64,000 nucleotides of DNA from Pseudomonas oryzae (GTDB lineage Bacteria; Pseudomonadota; Gammaproteobacteria; Pseudomonadales; Pseudomonadaceae): positions 2,709,001 through 2,773,000 of the forward strand of contig NZ_LT629751.1 of assembly GCF_900104805.1 (NCBI RefSeq). Direction: 5' to 3'. The notes below the pieces were generated by a model. The model made no database searches. It was not told the DNA's origin and saw only the letters and a list, made by a program, of their open reading frames with translations. Within the stretch, counting starts at the first letter, position 1; the number at the start of each line of letters is the position of its first letter. Below are positions 20,168-30,285 of this stretch, piece after piece. Made by a program: the position numbers and the translations under genes.

Positions 20168-20596
20168 TCAGCCGCGCAAACCGCCCTCGTGCTCCCAGGC
20201 GCAGCGCATGCGCAGCACCCCTTCGCCGGGGTGATGGCAGCCCTGCTCGCTTTCCCAGCGGAAGGTATGGAAGCCGCGCAGCTCGGTGTCCAGGTGCACC
20301 ACCGCGCTGGACCAGTACAGCCGCCCAAGCAAGGTCTCGAACTGCCTGAGCCAGGCGGCCCACTCGTACTCCACCGCGCGGTAGCTGGCACCGAAATGGA
20401 TCACCTGGGTCTGGTACAGGCCATCGCCCGGGAAGCGGCAGAAGGAGAACATCTGCCGGCTGAGCAGCGACAGCGCGCCGATCTCCGGCAGCTCGTCCAG
20501 CACCCGCCGATTGTGCTGGCGCCGCGCGCGGTGCTCCTGCGGATCCCCCGAGGGGCAGTCGCGGATGCAGCCATAGACGATGGATTCCGGATCCAC
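20168..20596 (-). CDS. Conserved hypothetical protein
   Basis: 142 residues, soluble, no signal peptide or membrane segment. Aromatic and Cys/His content is high (YGCIRDCPSG near the N-terminus; EQGCHHPGEG and MRCAWEH near the C-terminus). The coding composition is normal and the frame is favoured over its opposite strand. I recognise no family. Convergent with yheU (18 bp) and not obviously linked to actP, from which a strong terminator separates it. Confidence 0.6.
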   Translation of the reverse strand: MDPESIVYGCIRDCPSGDPQEHRARRQHNRRVLDELPEIGALSLLSRQMFSFCRFPGDGLYQTQVIHFGASYRAVEYEWAAWLRQFETLLGRLYWSSAVVHLDTELRGFHTFRWESEQGCHHPGEGVLRMRCAWEHEGGLRG

Positions 20597-20697
20597 TCCG
20601 ACACTCTCCTGAAAACAGGCCCGCCTTCTATCACAGCGACCGACCGCTGGAAAGGAACTGCTCGCCAGTCTGCCCCGGGCAGTCCGCGCACAAACGA

Positions 20698-20727
20698 AAA
20701 GGGGGCAGCCCGCAGGCTGCCCCCTTT
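20698..20727. terminator. Rho-independent terminator of yjcH-actP
   Basis: 13-bp perfect stem AAAGGGGGCAGCC/GGCTGCCCCCTTT with CGCA loop; on the minus strand it ends in TTTTCG just after the actP stop. Confidence 0.85.
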
Positions 20728-20750
20728 CCGGTCACCGGATCCCGGATTGC

Positions 20751-22409
20751 TTAGTGCGCTACGGCACCAGTGGCACCCAGACCGGTCTGCGAACGCACGA
20801 ACTGCGGGAAGAAGCGCTCGCGCTCTTCGGCAGCCGACTTCGAACGGTCGGTGATCGAGAAGAACCACAGACCAGCGAAGGAGGCGATCATGGCGAACAG
20901 CGCCGGGTACTTGTACGGGAAGATGGCTTCCTTGAAGTGCAGGACGTCGACCCACACGGTCGGGCTGAGGATGGTCAGCAGCAGGGCAGTGATCAGGCCC
21001 AGCGCACCGCCGATCAGGGCACCGCGGGTGGTCAGGTTCTTCCAGTACATGGAGAGGAACAGGATCGGGAAGTTGCAGCTGGCAGCCACGGAGAAGGCCA
21101 GACCCACCATGAAGGCGATGTTCTGGTTCTCGAAGGCGATACCCAGCAGGATGGCCAGCACACCCAGAGCCAGAGTGGTGCGCTTGGTCACTTTCATTTC
21201 CTGCTCTTCGGTGGCCTTGCCCTGCTTGATCACGCAAGCGTACAGGTCGTGGGCCACGGCGGAGGCGCCAGCCAGAGCCAGACCGGCAACCACGGCCAGA
21301 ATGGTGGCGAAGGCGACCGCGGAGATGAAGCCGAGGAACAGGTTGCCGCCCACAGCCTTGGCCAGGTGGATGGCGACCATGTTGGTGCCGCCGACGATGG
21401 CGCCGGTAGCGTCCTTGAACTCCGCGTTGGTGCTGACCAGCAGGATCGCGCCGAAGCCGATGATGAAGGTCAGGATGTAGAAGTAGCCGATGAAGCCGGT
21501 AGCGTAGAACACGCTCTTGCGCGCTTCCTTGGCGTCGGACACGGTGAAGAAGCGCATCAGGATGTGCGGCAGACCAGCGGTACCGAACATCAGGGCCAGG
21601 CCCAGGGAGATCGCGGAGATCGGGTCGGAAACCAGACCGCCGGGAGCCATGATGGCTTCTTTCTTGGCGTGCAGGGCGACGGCATCGGTGAACAGCTTGC
21701 TGAAGTCGAAACCGACCGAGACCAGAACCATCAGGGCCATGAAGCTGGCGCCGGAGAGCAGCAGCACCGCCTTGATGATCTGCACCCAGGTGGTGGCCAG
21801 CATGCCGCCGAACATCACGTAGCAGACCATCAGCACGCCCACCAGGACCACCGCCACCATGTAGTCGAGACCGAACAGCAGCTGGATCAGCTTGCCGGCA
21901 CCGACCATCTGGGCGATCAGGTAGAAGGCCACCACGACCAGCGAGCCGAAGGCCGACAGGACGCGGATCGGAGTCTGGCCGAGGCGATAAGAGGCCACGT
22001 CGGAGAAGGTGAACTTGCCCAGGTTGCGCAGGCGCTCGGCCATCAGGAACAGGATCAGCGGCCAGCCGACCAGGAAGCCGATGGAGTAGATCAGGCCGTC
22101 GAAGCCGCTGGTGAACACCAGGGCGGAAATACCCAGGAAGGACGCCGCGGACATGTAGTCACCGGCGATCGCCAGGCCGTTCTGGAAACCGGTGATGCTG
22201 CCGCCGGCGGTGTAGTAGTCGGCGGTGGAGGTGTTGCGCTTGGCTGCCCACTTGGTGATGCCCATGGTGAACACGATGAACACCACGAACATGATGATGG
22301 CGGTCCAGTTGGTCGCCTGCTTCTGTACTTCGCCAGTCAGGGCTTCGCCCGCCAGCAGCATCGGGGATGCTGCCATCAGCGCGGCAGCGGTCAGGAAACG
22401 AGAGATCAT
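20751..22409 (-). CDS. actP: Cation/acetate symporter
   Basis: 552-residue sodium:solute symporter family member with about 13 membrane helices and an N-terminal signal-like segment ([24 protein letters not shown]). Contains [29 protein letters not shown] and [15 protein letters not shown], characteristic of ActP, which takes up acetate and other short carboxylates with cation. Its ATG overlaps the stop of yjcH (TAATG), so the two are translationally coupled. acs is not in the window. Confidence 0.93.
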   Translation of the reverse strand: MISRFLTAAALMAASPMLLAGEALTGEVQKQATNWTAIIMFVVFIVFTMGITKWAAKRNTSTADYYTAGGSITGFQNGLAIAGDYMSAASFLGISALVFTSGFDGLIYSIGFLVGWPLILFLMAERLRNLGKFTFSDVASYRLGQTPIRVLSAFGSLVVVAFYLIAQMVGAGKLIQLLFGLDYMVAVVLVGVLMVCYVMFGGMLATTWVQIIKAVLLLSGASFMALMVLVSVGFDFSKLFTDAVALHAKKEAIMAPGGLVSDPISAISLGLALMFGTAGLPHILMRFFTVSDAKEARKSVFYATGFIGYFYILTFIIGFGAILLVSTNAEFKDATGAIVGGTNMVAIHLAKAVGGNLFLGFISAVAFATILAVVAGLALAGASAVAHDLYACVIKQGKATEEQEMKVTKRTTLALGVLAILLGIAFENQNIAFMVGLAFSVAASCNFPILFLSMYWKNLTTRGALIGGALGLITALLLTILSPTVWVDVLHFKEAIFPYKYPALFAMIASFAGLWFFSITDRSKSAAEERERFFPQFVRSQTGLGATGAVAH

Positions 22410-22723
22410 TATTTCTGGGCCTCGTTGAGGATTTCCTGGGTGATACGGTCGAACTCGCCGTTGGCACGCTGCACATAGATGCCGGTCAGGATGAAGGACA
22501 GGAAGATCAGGCCCAGCCCCGCCGGGATACCCCAGGTAATGATGCTGCCTTCGCTCAGGGGGGTGCCCAGGAGCTTGGGATCGAACGCGATCACGAGGAT
22601 GAACGCATAGTAGGCAACCAGCATGATGATGGCCAAAAGCCAGGCGAAACGCCCGCGCTTGGCCACCAACTCCTGGAAGCGTGGGTTGGCATAGATCTGC
22701 CGATACACGTTTTCATTGTTCAT
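22409..22723 (-). CDS. yjcH: DUF485 inner membrane protein YjcH
   Basis: 104 residues with two hydrophobic helices (about 26-48 and 60-83). N-terminal [20 protein letters not shown] is the conserved DUF485 start. It always accompanies acetate/short-chain carboxylate symporters and is cotranscribed with actP; its exact role is unknown. Confidence 0.9.
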   Translation of the reverse strand: MNNENVYRQIYANPRFQELVAKRGRFAWLLAIIMLVAYYAFILVIAFDPKLLGTPLSEGSIITWGIPAGLGLIFLSFILTGIYVQRANGEFDRITQEILNEAQK

Positions 22724-22878
22724 TGTTGGTCTCCACGTCAGTCGAGCCCCCCGAGGGCGGCATGGGGCGCTACTTTAGGGCCCCATCAGGTGAACGCCAG
22801 ACGACTTTAGTCGTGCCTGAAAGCCTTGATCTTGAGCGCTCGCGGCCTTGACAGAAAAAAATGGTGACAATTCGACCT

Positions 22879-22892
22879 TTGATTGAGATCAC
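22879..22892. promoter_or_regulatory. Candidate Anr/FNR box (one mismatch)
   Basis: TTGAT-TGAG-ATCAC, nine of ten positions of the FNR/Anr palindrome TTGAT-N4-ATCAA. It lies in the divergent region between yjcH (156 bp away) and the DUF2061 gene (104 bp upstream of its ATG). Oxygen-dependent regulation of either gene is inferred. Confidence 0.3.
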
Positions 22893-22995
22893 CTATTCGA
22901 GCTATCGAAGGCGGTTATTTCCCTCCTGCGGGTGCGTGGCCCATGCTTGCTCTCAAGCGATAACCACTCTCATCCCGCAAGCGAGGAGACGGGCC

Positions 22996-23220
22996 ATGCT
23001 CAAGACCATGACCTTCACCCTGATGCATTTCTGCATCGCCTTCAGCGTGGCCTACGCCCTGACCGGCAGCGTGACCGTCGGCGGCCTGCTGGCCATCGTG
23101 GAGCCGCTGTGCAATTCGGTCGGCTTCTTCCTGCACGAGAAGGCCTGGCAACGCGTCGAGCGCCGGCAGCCGAACGCTCGGGGCGCTGCGCGTCGGGGCT
23201 GGCAGCACCGGCACGCCTGA
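22996..23220 (+). CDS. DUF2061 small membrane protein
   Basis: 74 residues. MLKTMTFTLMHFCIAFSVAYALTG start, two hydrophobic helices, and the diagnostic EPLCNSVGFFLHEKAWQRV block of DUF2061. Function unknown. GAGGAGA precedes the ATG; a longer in-frame extension upstream lacks conserved features. Confidence 0.82.
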   Translation: MLKTMTFTLMHFCIAFSVAYALTGSVTVGGLLAIVEPLCNSVGFFLHEKAWQRVERRQPNARGAARRGWQHRHA

Positions 23221-23329
23221 GTACGATAGCCCCATCCTGGCGGCGCCTCGTTACAGAACATGCGCGCCTCTGGCGTGCCGACCAGACCCTCTTTAATATC
23301 CGCGGCTTCGCCTACCGACCCGTGCCGCC

Positions 23330-24916
23330 ATGAACGCCCCAACGCGCTCCCTGCCACTCTATTTTCTGCTCCTCCTGCTCACCCTGCTCGCCCTGGCCGG
23401 CCTCTGGTACGGTCTCGGCCGCGAACAGGCCCTGCCCGACCCGCAACTGGCCGACGGCAAGCTGCAATGCGCCTCCTACAGCCCGTTCGACCATGACCAG
23501 TCGCCCTTCAACAAGCCGCTGAACATCCGCCGCGAGCGTGTCGAGGCCGACGTCGCCCTGCTCGCCCAACGCTTCAACTGCCTGCGGACCTACTCGGTCA
23601 CCGGACTCGACTACCTGCCCGACCTGGCGCGCCAGCATGGCATCAAGCTGATGATCGGCGCCTGGGTCAGCCGCGCGCCCAAGGCGACCCGCCGCGAGAT
23701 CGAGCGGGTGATCCGCATGGCCAATGCCCACCCGGACGTGGTGAGTGCGGTGATCGTCGGCAACGAGGCCCTGCTGCGCCGGGAAATCACCGCCAAACGG
23801 CTGGCCGCGCTGATCGAGGAAGTGAAGGCGCGGGTCGAGCAGCCGGTGACCTATGCCGATGTCTGGGAGTTCTGGCTGCGCCATCCGGAAGTGGCGCCGG
23901 CCGTGGATTTCCTCACCATCCATCTGCTGCCCTACTGGGAAGACGACCCCACCGGCATCGATGCCGCCCTGGCCCAGGTCCGGCGCGTGCATGACGAGTT
24001 CGTGGCGAAGTATGCCCCCAAGCCGGTGTTCATCGGCGAAACCGGCTGGCCGAGCGAAGGCCGCCAGCGCGAGGATGCCGTGCCCAGCCGGGTCAACGAG
24101 GCGCGCTTCATCCGCGGCGTGATCGACATGGCCGAGCAGAATGGCTGGCAGTACAACCTGATCGAGGCCTTCGACCAGCCGTGGAAACGCATCAGCGAAG
24201 GCACCGTCGGCGGCTACTGGGGGCTGTTCGACGCCCAGCGCAACGACAAGGGCGTGCTGGCCGGCCCGGTATCCAACCTGCCCGACTGGCCGCGCTGGCT
24301 CGGCCTGAGCGCCCTGCTGCTGGCCGCCGGCCTGCTGCTGGGGGGCGCGCCGCGCGATGCGCGCAGCAGCTGGCAGCTGCCCCTGGCTGCCGGCATCGCC
24401 GCCGCCAGCCTGGCGCTGTGGACGCTGCAACTGCAGCTCGACAGCCGGCATGCCGGCGAATGGCTGTGGTTCGGCGCCCTGCTGCTGCTGAGCCTGCTCA
24501 GCGCCGCGCGCGGTCTGCTGCACCTCAACCCGCCGAGCGCCGGCTGGCGCGCGCCTGTCGCGGCCTGGCTGGACAGTCGCGCCACCACCCTGCTGGTGGC
24601 CACCGCCCTGGCCGGCGCCTGGCTGATGATGGCCCAGGTGTTCGATCCCCGCTATCGCAGCTTCCCGACCTTCGCCATGCTCCTGCCGGCGCTGAGCTTC
24701 TTCCTCTGGCCGGCACGCGGGCCGCGCGACGAACTGGGCCTGCTCGCGGTACTGATCGGCATCGGCCTGCCGATCATGCTCTGGCAGGAAACCCTGCTCA
24801 ATCTCCAGGCACTCGGCTGGGGGCTGGTCAGCCTGCTGCTGGTCGTGGTGCTGTGGCGCAGCCGCCAGCCGGCCAAGCAGACGGCCGCGCTGCCCGGCGA
24901 GCAGCAGGTCGCCTGA
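23330..24916 (+). CDS. GH17 membrane-anchored beta-glucan glucosyltransferase/hydrolase
   Basis: 528 residues. An N-terminal anchor helix (about 8-28) is followed by a GH17 domain (about 45-305) with the acid/base Glu in AVIVGNEALLRRE and the nucleophile Glu in VFIGETGWPSEG. About six to seven membrane helices (about 325-515) follow. Bacterial GH17 proteins of this architecture from Pseudomonas act as non-Leloir beta-1,3-glucan transferases, remodelling beta-glucan in the periplasm. No glucan synthase lies next to it, which is unusual. Substrate linkage is inferred. Confidence 0.82.
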   Translation: MNAPTRSLPLYFLLLLLTLLALAGLWYGLGREQALPDPQLADGKLQCASYSPFDHDQSPFNKPLNIRRERVEADVALLAQRFNCLRTYSVTGLDYLPDLARQHGIKLMIGAWVSRAPKATRREIERVIRMANAHPDVVSAVIVGNEALLRREITAKRLAALIEEVKARVEQPVTYADVWEFWLRHPEVAPAVDFLTIHLLPYWEDDPTGIDAALAQVRRVHDEFVAKYAPKPVFIGETGWPSEGRQREDAVPSRVNEARFIRGVIDMAEQNGWQYNLIEAFDQPWKRISEGTVGGYWGLFDAQRNDKGVLAGPVSNLPDWPRWLGLSALLLAAGLLLGGAPRDARSSWQLPLAAGIAAASLALWTLQLQLDSRHAGEWLWFGALLLLSLLSAARGLLHLNPPSAGWRAPVAAWLDSRATTLLVATALAGAWLMMAQVFDPRYRSFPTFAMLLPALSFFLWPARGPRDELGLLAVLIGIGLPIMLWQETLLNLQALGWGLVSLLLVVVLWRSRQPAKQTAALPGEQQVA

Positions 24917-25073
24917 AGCCACGCGCCGGCGCCTGACCTGCCCCCCTCGCGCGGGCGGACGCATCGTCGGCCCGTCCATCAAAGGGCGTATTGCCTGAGC
25001 GTTCGGCAGCTGCCTAAGCTGCTCGCTCATCAGAAGAAGAGGTCGTCACCAGGCGACCCGCAAGGAACGCCCC

Positions 25074-26261
25074 ATGTCCGCCATTCGCCCTGCCCTGCTG
25101 CCGGTGCTGCTCGCCGGTGCCGTGCTGCTGCTGACCGTCCATGCCCTCGGCCGCTTCTTCTACACGCCGTTGCTGCCCTGGCTGGTGGAGGATGGCCTGC
25201 TGTCCCTCAAACAGGGCGCCGACATCGCCAGCTGGAACTACCTCGGATACCTGATCGGCGCGCTGCTGGCGATTCGCTGGCACAGCATCGCGCAGATCCG
25301 CCGCAGCCTGCCCTGGGGACTGGCGCTGCACCTGCTCTCCACCCTGCTGCAGACCCAGGCCGCCGATGCCGACAGCCTGGCCGCGCTGCGCCTGATCAAC
25401 GGCATCGGCAACGGCCTGGTGTTCGTTCAGGCCCCGGCACTGATTCTCGAATGGCTGGCTCGCCACAACAGCGCCAGTGCCAGCGGCCTGGTCTACCTCG
25501 GCGTCGGCGCCGGTCTGCTGCTGTCCAGCGCCCTGGTCGGGCTCAGCGCCGACTGGCTGCACGGCCCGGCACGCTGGTGGCCGGCGGCACTGCTCAGCCT
25601 GCCACTGGCCTGGTGGGGGTGGCGGCAGCTGGCGCGCTTGGACACAGCGCAATCCACTCCGCCCAAGGACACCCGTGCCCCCGGCGGGCGCCTGCTGCAG
25701 CGCAGCAGCATGCCGCTGTTTCTCTCCTACACCGGCGCCGGCATGGGCTATATCCTGCCGATGACCTTCCTGCCGATGCTCGCCCGCCTGCAGGTCGAGC
25801 CCGGCAGCTTCCTGATCAGCGGCAGCTGGCTGGTCGTGGCCCTGGCCACCCTGGTCGGCCCCTGGCTGTGGAATCGGCTGGGCGCACTGCTCGGCGACAA
25901 GCGCGCCCTGCAGATCAACTATCTGGTGCAACTGACGGGCGTGCTGGCGGCCCTGCTGCTGCCCGGCGCCAGCGGCATCCTGATCTGCGCTCTGCTGGTC
26001 GGCGGCACCTTTCTCGGCACGGTGCTGCTGACCCAACGGCTCGGCCGCAGCCTGCAACCGCACCAGGGACCGCGCATCTCCGCGGCGCTGATCGCCCTCT
26101 ACAGCGTCACCCAACTGGCCGGCCCCTGGCTCACCAGCCAGTGGCTGGGCATGGGCGGCAGCCTGCACAGCGCCTTCTGGCTGGGCGCGGGGGCACTGCT
26201 GTGGGGACTGGCATGGACCTTCGCGACACCGGCTTCGCGGCCGGTGCCACCAAGGCCATGA
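25074..26261 (+). CDS. YbfB/YjiJ-family MFS transporter
   Basis: 395 residues, twelve predicted helices. The opening ALGRFFYTPLLPWLVEDGLLSLKQGADIASWNYLGYLIGALLA is diagnostic of the YbfB/YjiJ MFS branch (GRFxYTPLLP...ANYLGYLxGAL). Substrate unknown. AAGGAA lies seven bases before the ATG. Stands alone, convergent with the outer-membrane barrel gene. Confidence 0.87.
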   Translation: MSAIRPALLPVLLAGAVLLLTVHALGRFFYTPLLPWLVEDGLLSLKQGADIASWNYLGYLIGALLAIRWHSIAQIRRSLPWGLALHLLSTLLQTQAADADSLAALRLINGIGNGLVFVQAPALILEWLARHNSASASGLVYLGVGAGLLLSSALVGLSADWLHGPARWWPAALLSLPLAWWGWRQLARLDTAQSTPPKDTRAPGGRLLQRSSMPLFLSYTGAGMGYILPMTFLPMLARLQVEPGSFLISGSWLVVALATLVGPWLWNRLGALLGDKRALQINYLVQLTGVLAALLLPGASGILICALLVGGTFLGTVLLTQRLGRSLQPHQGPRISAALIALYSVTQLAGPWLTSQWLGMGGSLHSAFWLGAGALLWGLAWTFATPASRPVPPRP

Positions 26262-26335
26262 CGGAAAAAACCGAAGGGAAACCGAGCATCCGGACGGACG
26301 CCGGCCCATCAGGCCTCCGCCCGCACGCTTGAGTC

Positions 26336-26950
26336 TCAGAGGATGTCGTAGCGCAGGCCGAGCGACCAGAAGTCGATATCGGCATCGTCGCCGCCCAGGT
26401 CTTCGCCAACGTCCATGTAGCGCTCGAACTCGGCGACCACGCTGAACTGCGGGGCGAACTGCCAGGCAGCACCGACCGCCCAGGAACCCACGGTGTCGCT
26501 CTCGTCGTCGTCGGCCACGGCAACACCATTGAACTTGACCGAGGCGTCGCTTTCCAGCTGATGCCAGCCGGCCTTGGCGTAGAGGCTCAGGCCATAGTCG
26601 AACGGCAGACGGCCGACCAGGTTGCCGCCGAAGCCACTGATCTCCACATCGGCCTTGAGACTGTTCACGCCGTCAGAGGCCTTCAAGGTGTACTCGCCCA
26701 AATCGACCCAGGTGCCCTCGATGGCGAAGTAGCGGTTCAGCTGCAGGCCCAGGCCGAGCTTGTAGGCGGTATCCTCGTCATCCACCGAGGATGCTATCCC
26801 CGGACCGAACAGCTCGTCGTCCTGGTCGATCTCAGCCTGACCGACATTGCCGAACAGATAGACCCCGACCGAATCGTACTGGGCCAGCGCTGGCAGACTG
26901 GCAGCGGCAAACAGCAAGGCGGCCGCGACGCGGGAAGTTGCATGACGCAT
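26336..26950 (-). CDS. Small outer-membrane beta-barrel protein
   Basis: 204 residues. Signal peptide MRHATSRVAAALLFAAASLPALAQ, then alternating amphipathic strands typical of an eight-stranded OmpA-like/OmpW-like barrel (VGVYLFGNVGQAEI, YAKAGWHQL, GSWAVGAAWQF) and a terminal strand FWSLGLRYDIL. Strongly acidic loops. No periplasmic OmpA domain. Start chosen at ATG 26950, with GGAGAGA five bases upstream and immediately before the signal peptide. Role unknown: porin, adhesin or structural. Confidence 0.8.
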   Translation of the reverse strand: MRHATSRVAAALLFAAASLPALAQYDSVGVYLFGNVGQAEIDQDDELFGPGIASSVDDEDTAYKLGLGLQLNRYFAIEGTWVDLGEYTLKASDGVNSLKADVEISGFGGNLVGRLPFDYGLSLYAKAGWHQLESDASVKFNGVAVADDDESDTVGSWAVGAAWQFAPQFSVVAEFERYMDVGEDLGGDDADIDFWSLGLRYDIL

Positions 26951-27324
26951 GAGATCTCTCCTGACTCCGGTGACAGGCCATGACCACCGGCCCTGCACGC
27001 CGCGCAGCCACGCCCGTTGATCCACGAGTCGAACGCCCTGGCCAGGCACCCGCCCGCCAGGCGACTCGTCCAACTACCGCATAGCCAAGCCTAGACCGCA
27101 GCGCACAACCTGCAATACCGGTTGAGATCCGCGCGACAAGCGTATGTCCGACATGGGGAAGCATGCTCCGCGAATGCCAGGCTGGCCCACCCGCCAGCAA
27201 ACGACTCCTGCACCGCAACGGCTATCGACAGCCGGCCATGCGGGCCAGCCCCGCCGGAAGCGCCAAGCCCCTGATCGCTCAGGGCCCTGGCATGCAGGGA
27301 GCGACGACTCGCCGCGACCGTGCG
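26951..27324. other. 374-bp intergenic region
   Basis: Between the barrel gene promoter side and the 3' end of the polyamine-binding protein gene. A weak CCCTGA/TCAGGG hairpin at 27269-27284 could end the binding-protein transcript. No credible gene was seen. Confidence 0.5.
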
Positions 27325-28386
27325 TCAGTCCTTCTGCAACTGCGGCCAGAGTTCGCCGACCAGCTTTTCCACCTCGGGCTTGGGCTGCACGAAGCCGAAC
27401 ATCCCGGCGTTCAGCTGGGCAGCATGGAAGTCCTCGCCGCTGGTCTCGAGCAGTTGTCGGGCCCGGGTATTGGGCGTCTGGTAGTGGGTCACCCGGGCGA
27501 TCTGCGCGGCGACTTCCGGACGCAGCATGTAGCGGATGAAGGCCTTGGCCTCCTCCACATGCTGCGCCGACTTGGGAATGGCGAGGATATCGACGAATAC
27601 CAGGGTGCCCTCCTCCGGCACCAGATACTTCACCGGTTGCCCATTGGCCGCGGCCCCCAGGGCATCCCCGACCCAGGCCATGCTCACGCAGGTCTTGCCG
27701 GCATTGAGGTCTTCGATGTAACGCTCGCTGTCGACGTAGCGATAGCTCCGGCGCAGCTCGGTCAGCTCGTCGAACAGGCGCTGGGCATAGCCGGCGCTGA
27801 TGCCATCCAGACTGCGCCCGCGGTAGTTGGCCAGCAGGCTGATCACGTCGTTGGGCGAGTCGAGCAGGGTGACGCCGCAGCCGGACAGCTTGCGTACCAG
27901 CGTTTTGTCGAACACCAGCCCCCAGGTGTTCGGTACCGGCCCGCCCAGCGCCGCTTCGACCTGGGGCACGTTGACCGCCAGGCCGATGCTGCCCCACAGA
28001 TAGGGTACGCCGTAACTCCGTCCCGGGTCGGCAGCGCCCAGGCGACGCACGATCAGCGGCTCCATCGCCTCGTAGCCGGGCAGTTCGGCGGCAGCGAAGG
28101 GCTGCAGAAGCCCCTCGCCGACCAGCTTGCCGAAGTTGTCGGAAGACGGCACCACAACATCCAGCGCCTCCCCCTGCTTCAGCAGCTCGTAGACCTCACG
28201 GTCATCCTCGTAGGTGCGGTAGTTGACCTTGATGCCGGTTTCCTGGGTGAAGGCTTCCAGCGCCTGCGGATCGATATAGTCGTTCCAGTTGGCGACATTC
28301 AGCGTTTGCCCATGCGCGGCCGAAAGCGAGAACGCCAGTAGCGGCGCAGCGAGCCATTTGTTCTTGTACAAGAGAGAAGCTTCCAT
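27325..28386 (-). CDS. Orphan periplasmic polyamine-binding protein (PotF/SpuD-like)
   Basis: 353 residues. Signal peptide about 1-26 (ending SLSAAHGQ), then LNVANWNDYIDPQALEAFTQETGIKVNY, the standard start of PotD/PotF/SpuD spermidine/putrescine-binding proteins. VVPSSDNFGKLVGEGLLQ and YGVPYLWGSIGLAVN follow. No permease or ATPase genes adjoin it, so it must use components encoded elsewhere or act as a sensor input; the PAS-GGDEF gene is divergent to it. Start at ATG 28386. Confidence 0.87.
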   Translation of the reverse strand: MEASLLYKNKWLAAPLLAFSLSAAHGQTLNVANWNDYIDPQALEAFTQETGIKVNYRTYEDDREVYELLKQGEALDVVVPSSDNFGKLVGEGLLQPFAAAELPGYEAMEPLIVRRLGAADPGRSYGVPYLWGSIGLAVNVPQVEAALGGPVPNTWGLVFDKTLVRKLSGCGVTLLDSPNDVISLLANYRGRSLDGISAGYAQRLFDELTELRRSYRYVDSERYIEDLNAGKTCVSMAWVGDALGAAANGQPVKYLVPEEGTLVFVDILAIPKSAQHVEEAKAFIRYMLRPEVAAQIARVTHYQTPNTRARQLLETSGEDFHAAQLNAGMFGFVQPKPEVEKLVGELWPQLQKD

Positions 28387-28959
28387 TCTGCGTTGAGATG
28401 GTCCTGATCGCGACCAGAGCCCTCCCCCGGAAGCTAGGCACAGCCCGCGATCATCCCTGGATATGCACGATACTGCCATGCCAATCCGGCGCGCATGATA
28501 GCCGCAAACTTTGTCGGTTTTTTTGCTGCGCCACCCGATTGGCGACGATCGGAAGAGCGCCGACAGAACCATGGTCGCTCCCCCGAAAGGCCAGACGCGG
28601 AAGCCGGCGCGGAGATGCCGGGCGAACCAGGGGGGGCATGCCCACACGACCAGCCCGGCAGTGGCCAGCCGGACGCTCTTCGGGCCGCCGCGGCTTCCGT
28701 CCCTGCGATCGCGGGCAGGCCGCCGCGGTGCCGCCGAAAGAGCACACGACAAGTGCGTCGTGAAACACGCCACGCCCCGCAAATCTGTGTTTCAATGCAC
28801 AGAATTCGACACCTGCTGCCAGCGACGCTCCCGCGTCCCGGGTTTGTGCAGATCCGGGAGCCTTCGCGGCACGCATGATCGCTTGAGTTACTTGCCGCGC
28901 CGGCGGAGCGACATCACTCCGCCAGCGCAGAGCGCCTATCCGACTCGCCAAGTTGACGG
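28387..28959. other. 573-bp divergent intergenic region without a convincing gene
   Basis: Separates the polyamine-binding protein gene and the diguanylate cyclase gene. Frames of over 100 codons exist in several registers but have Arg/Pro/Gly-rich shadow-like composition. It presumably contains both promoters and long untranslated leaders. Confidence 0.5.
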
Positions 28960-30285
28960 ATGCTCATGGACCACACGGACAATCCTCCGCACGCGAAGAC
29001 CGACGCAGCAGCGCTCGCTGTCTCTCCATCCGTGCCCCTGGACGCTCACGACACCCTGTTCCAACTGGCCCTCGAGCAGTCGTTCAATTCGGTATTGCTG
29101 ACCGACGCGGAGCCCGGCCCGCACGGACCGCGGATCCTATATGCCAATCCGGCGTTCTGCCGCATGACCGGGTACCAGGCCGAGGAACTGATCGGCAGGA
29201 CCCCACGCCTGCTGCAAGGGCCGCAAACCAGTCCGGACGTCCTGCGGGAACTGAGCGCCTGCCTGCGCGATGGCCGCTACTTCCAGGGCTCGACCGTCAA
29301 CTATCGCAAGGATGGCAGCCCCTACACGGTCGAATGGAACATCTCGCCGGTACGCGACAAGGCCGGCGCCGTCACCCATTTCATCTCGGTGCAGCAGGAC
29401 GTCAGCGATCTGGTCGCCGCTCAGCGCTCGGCGCAACTGCTCGCCAACGCACTGAACGTGGCGCAGGATGCGATCTTCATCACCAGCGCCAGCGGGGTGA
29501 TCGAATTCGTCAACCAGGGGTTCGAGATGGTCACCGGCTATAGCGGCGCCGAGGCCCTGGGGCGCACCCCGGCCCTGCTCAGGTCGGGCGAGCATGGCGA
29601 GGACTTCTATCAGCGGCTGTGGCACAGCCTGCGTTCCGGCCAGTCCTTTCGCGCCACGGTGAGCAACCGCCACAAGGACGGCCACCTCATCCACTGCGAG
29701 GAAACCATCACCCCCGTGCATGACCGCCATGGCGCGGTGACCCACTTCGTCTGCATCGCCAAGGATCTCACGACGCGCATCCAGGCCGAACGAGAGCTGC
29801 GCGAGCAGGCCATGCTCGACGTCCTGACCGGCCTGCTCAACAGGCGTGCGGGCGAACTGGAGCTCGAGAAGGCCTACCTGGCGAGCTACGAAGGCGACAC
29901 GCCGTTCTGCGTGATGCTCGCCGACGTCGACCACTTCAAGGCCATCAACGACACTTGGGGACATTCGGCAGGCGATGCGATTCTCCAGAACGTCGCCCGC
30001 CTGCTGGGCGCCAGCGTCCGCGCCACCGACAGCGTGGTGCGCTGGGGCGGCGAAGAGTTCCTGATCGTGCTGCCCTACTGCGAACTGTCGGCAGCCGAGA
30101 AGCGGGCCGAGCACATCCGCGTCAGCATGGAGAGGATGCGGCAGCCGGAGGCCGGCCGCGTCACGCTATCCATCGGCGCGGCCCAGGTGGAGGACAACGA
30201 AACCCTGGCGGGACTGATCAACCGTGCGGACAAGGCCCTCTACCGGGCCAAGAAGGCCGGCCGCAACCGGGTCTGCTGCGCCTGA
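28960..30285 (+). CDS. PAS-PAS-GGDEF diguanylate cyclase
   Basis: 441 residues, soluble. Two PAS/PAC sensor units: residues about 28-155 (ILYANPAFCRMTGYQAEELIGR) and about 165-275 (GVIEFVNQGFEMVTGYSGAEALGR). The GGDEF domain spans about 280-441. Its catalytic motif is GGEEF (VRWGGEEFLIVLP), a competent variant, and the inhibitory site RxxD (RATD) stands five residues upstream, so c-di-GMP product inhibition is expected. LOV-like GRTPRLLQGPQTSP follows in PAS1 but without the flavin-binding NCRFL cysteine. Either of two close ATGs (28960, 28966) may initiate. Confidence 0.92.
   Translation: MLMDHTDNPPHAKTDAAALAVSPSVPLDAHDTLFQLALEQSFNSVLLTDAEPGPHGPRILYANPAFCRMTGYQAEELIGRTPRLLQGPQTSPDVLRELSACLRDGRYFQGSTVNYRKDGSPYTVEWNISPVRDKAGAVTHFISVQQDVSDLVAAQRSAQLLANALNVAQDAIFITSASGVIEFVNQGFEMVTGYSGAEALGRTPALLRSGEHGEDFYQRLWHSLRSGQSFRATVSNRHKDGHLIHCEETITPVHDRHGAVTHFVCIAKDLTTRIQAERELREQAMLDVLTGLLNRRAGELELEKAYLASYEGDTPFCVMLADVDHFKAINDTWGHSAGDAILQNVARLLGASVRATDSVVRWGGEEFLIVLPYCELSAAEKRAEHIRVSMERMRQPEAGRVTLSIGAAQVEDNETLAGLINRADKALYRAKKAGRNRVCCA

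Noticed and set aside
28960-29500. LOV photosensor domain in the cyclase
   Set aside because: The GRTPRLLQGPQT stretch resembles LOV, but the photoactive NCRFLQ cysteine is missing (RLLQG instead).
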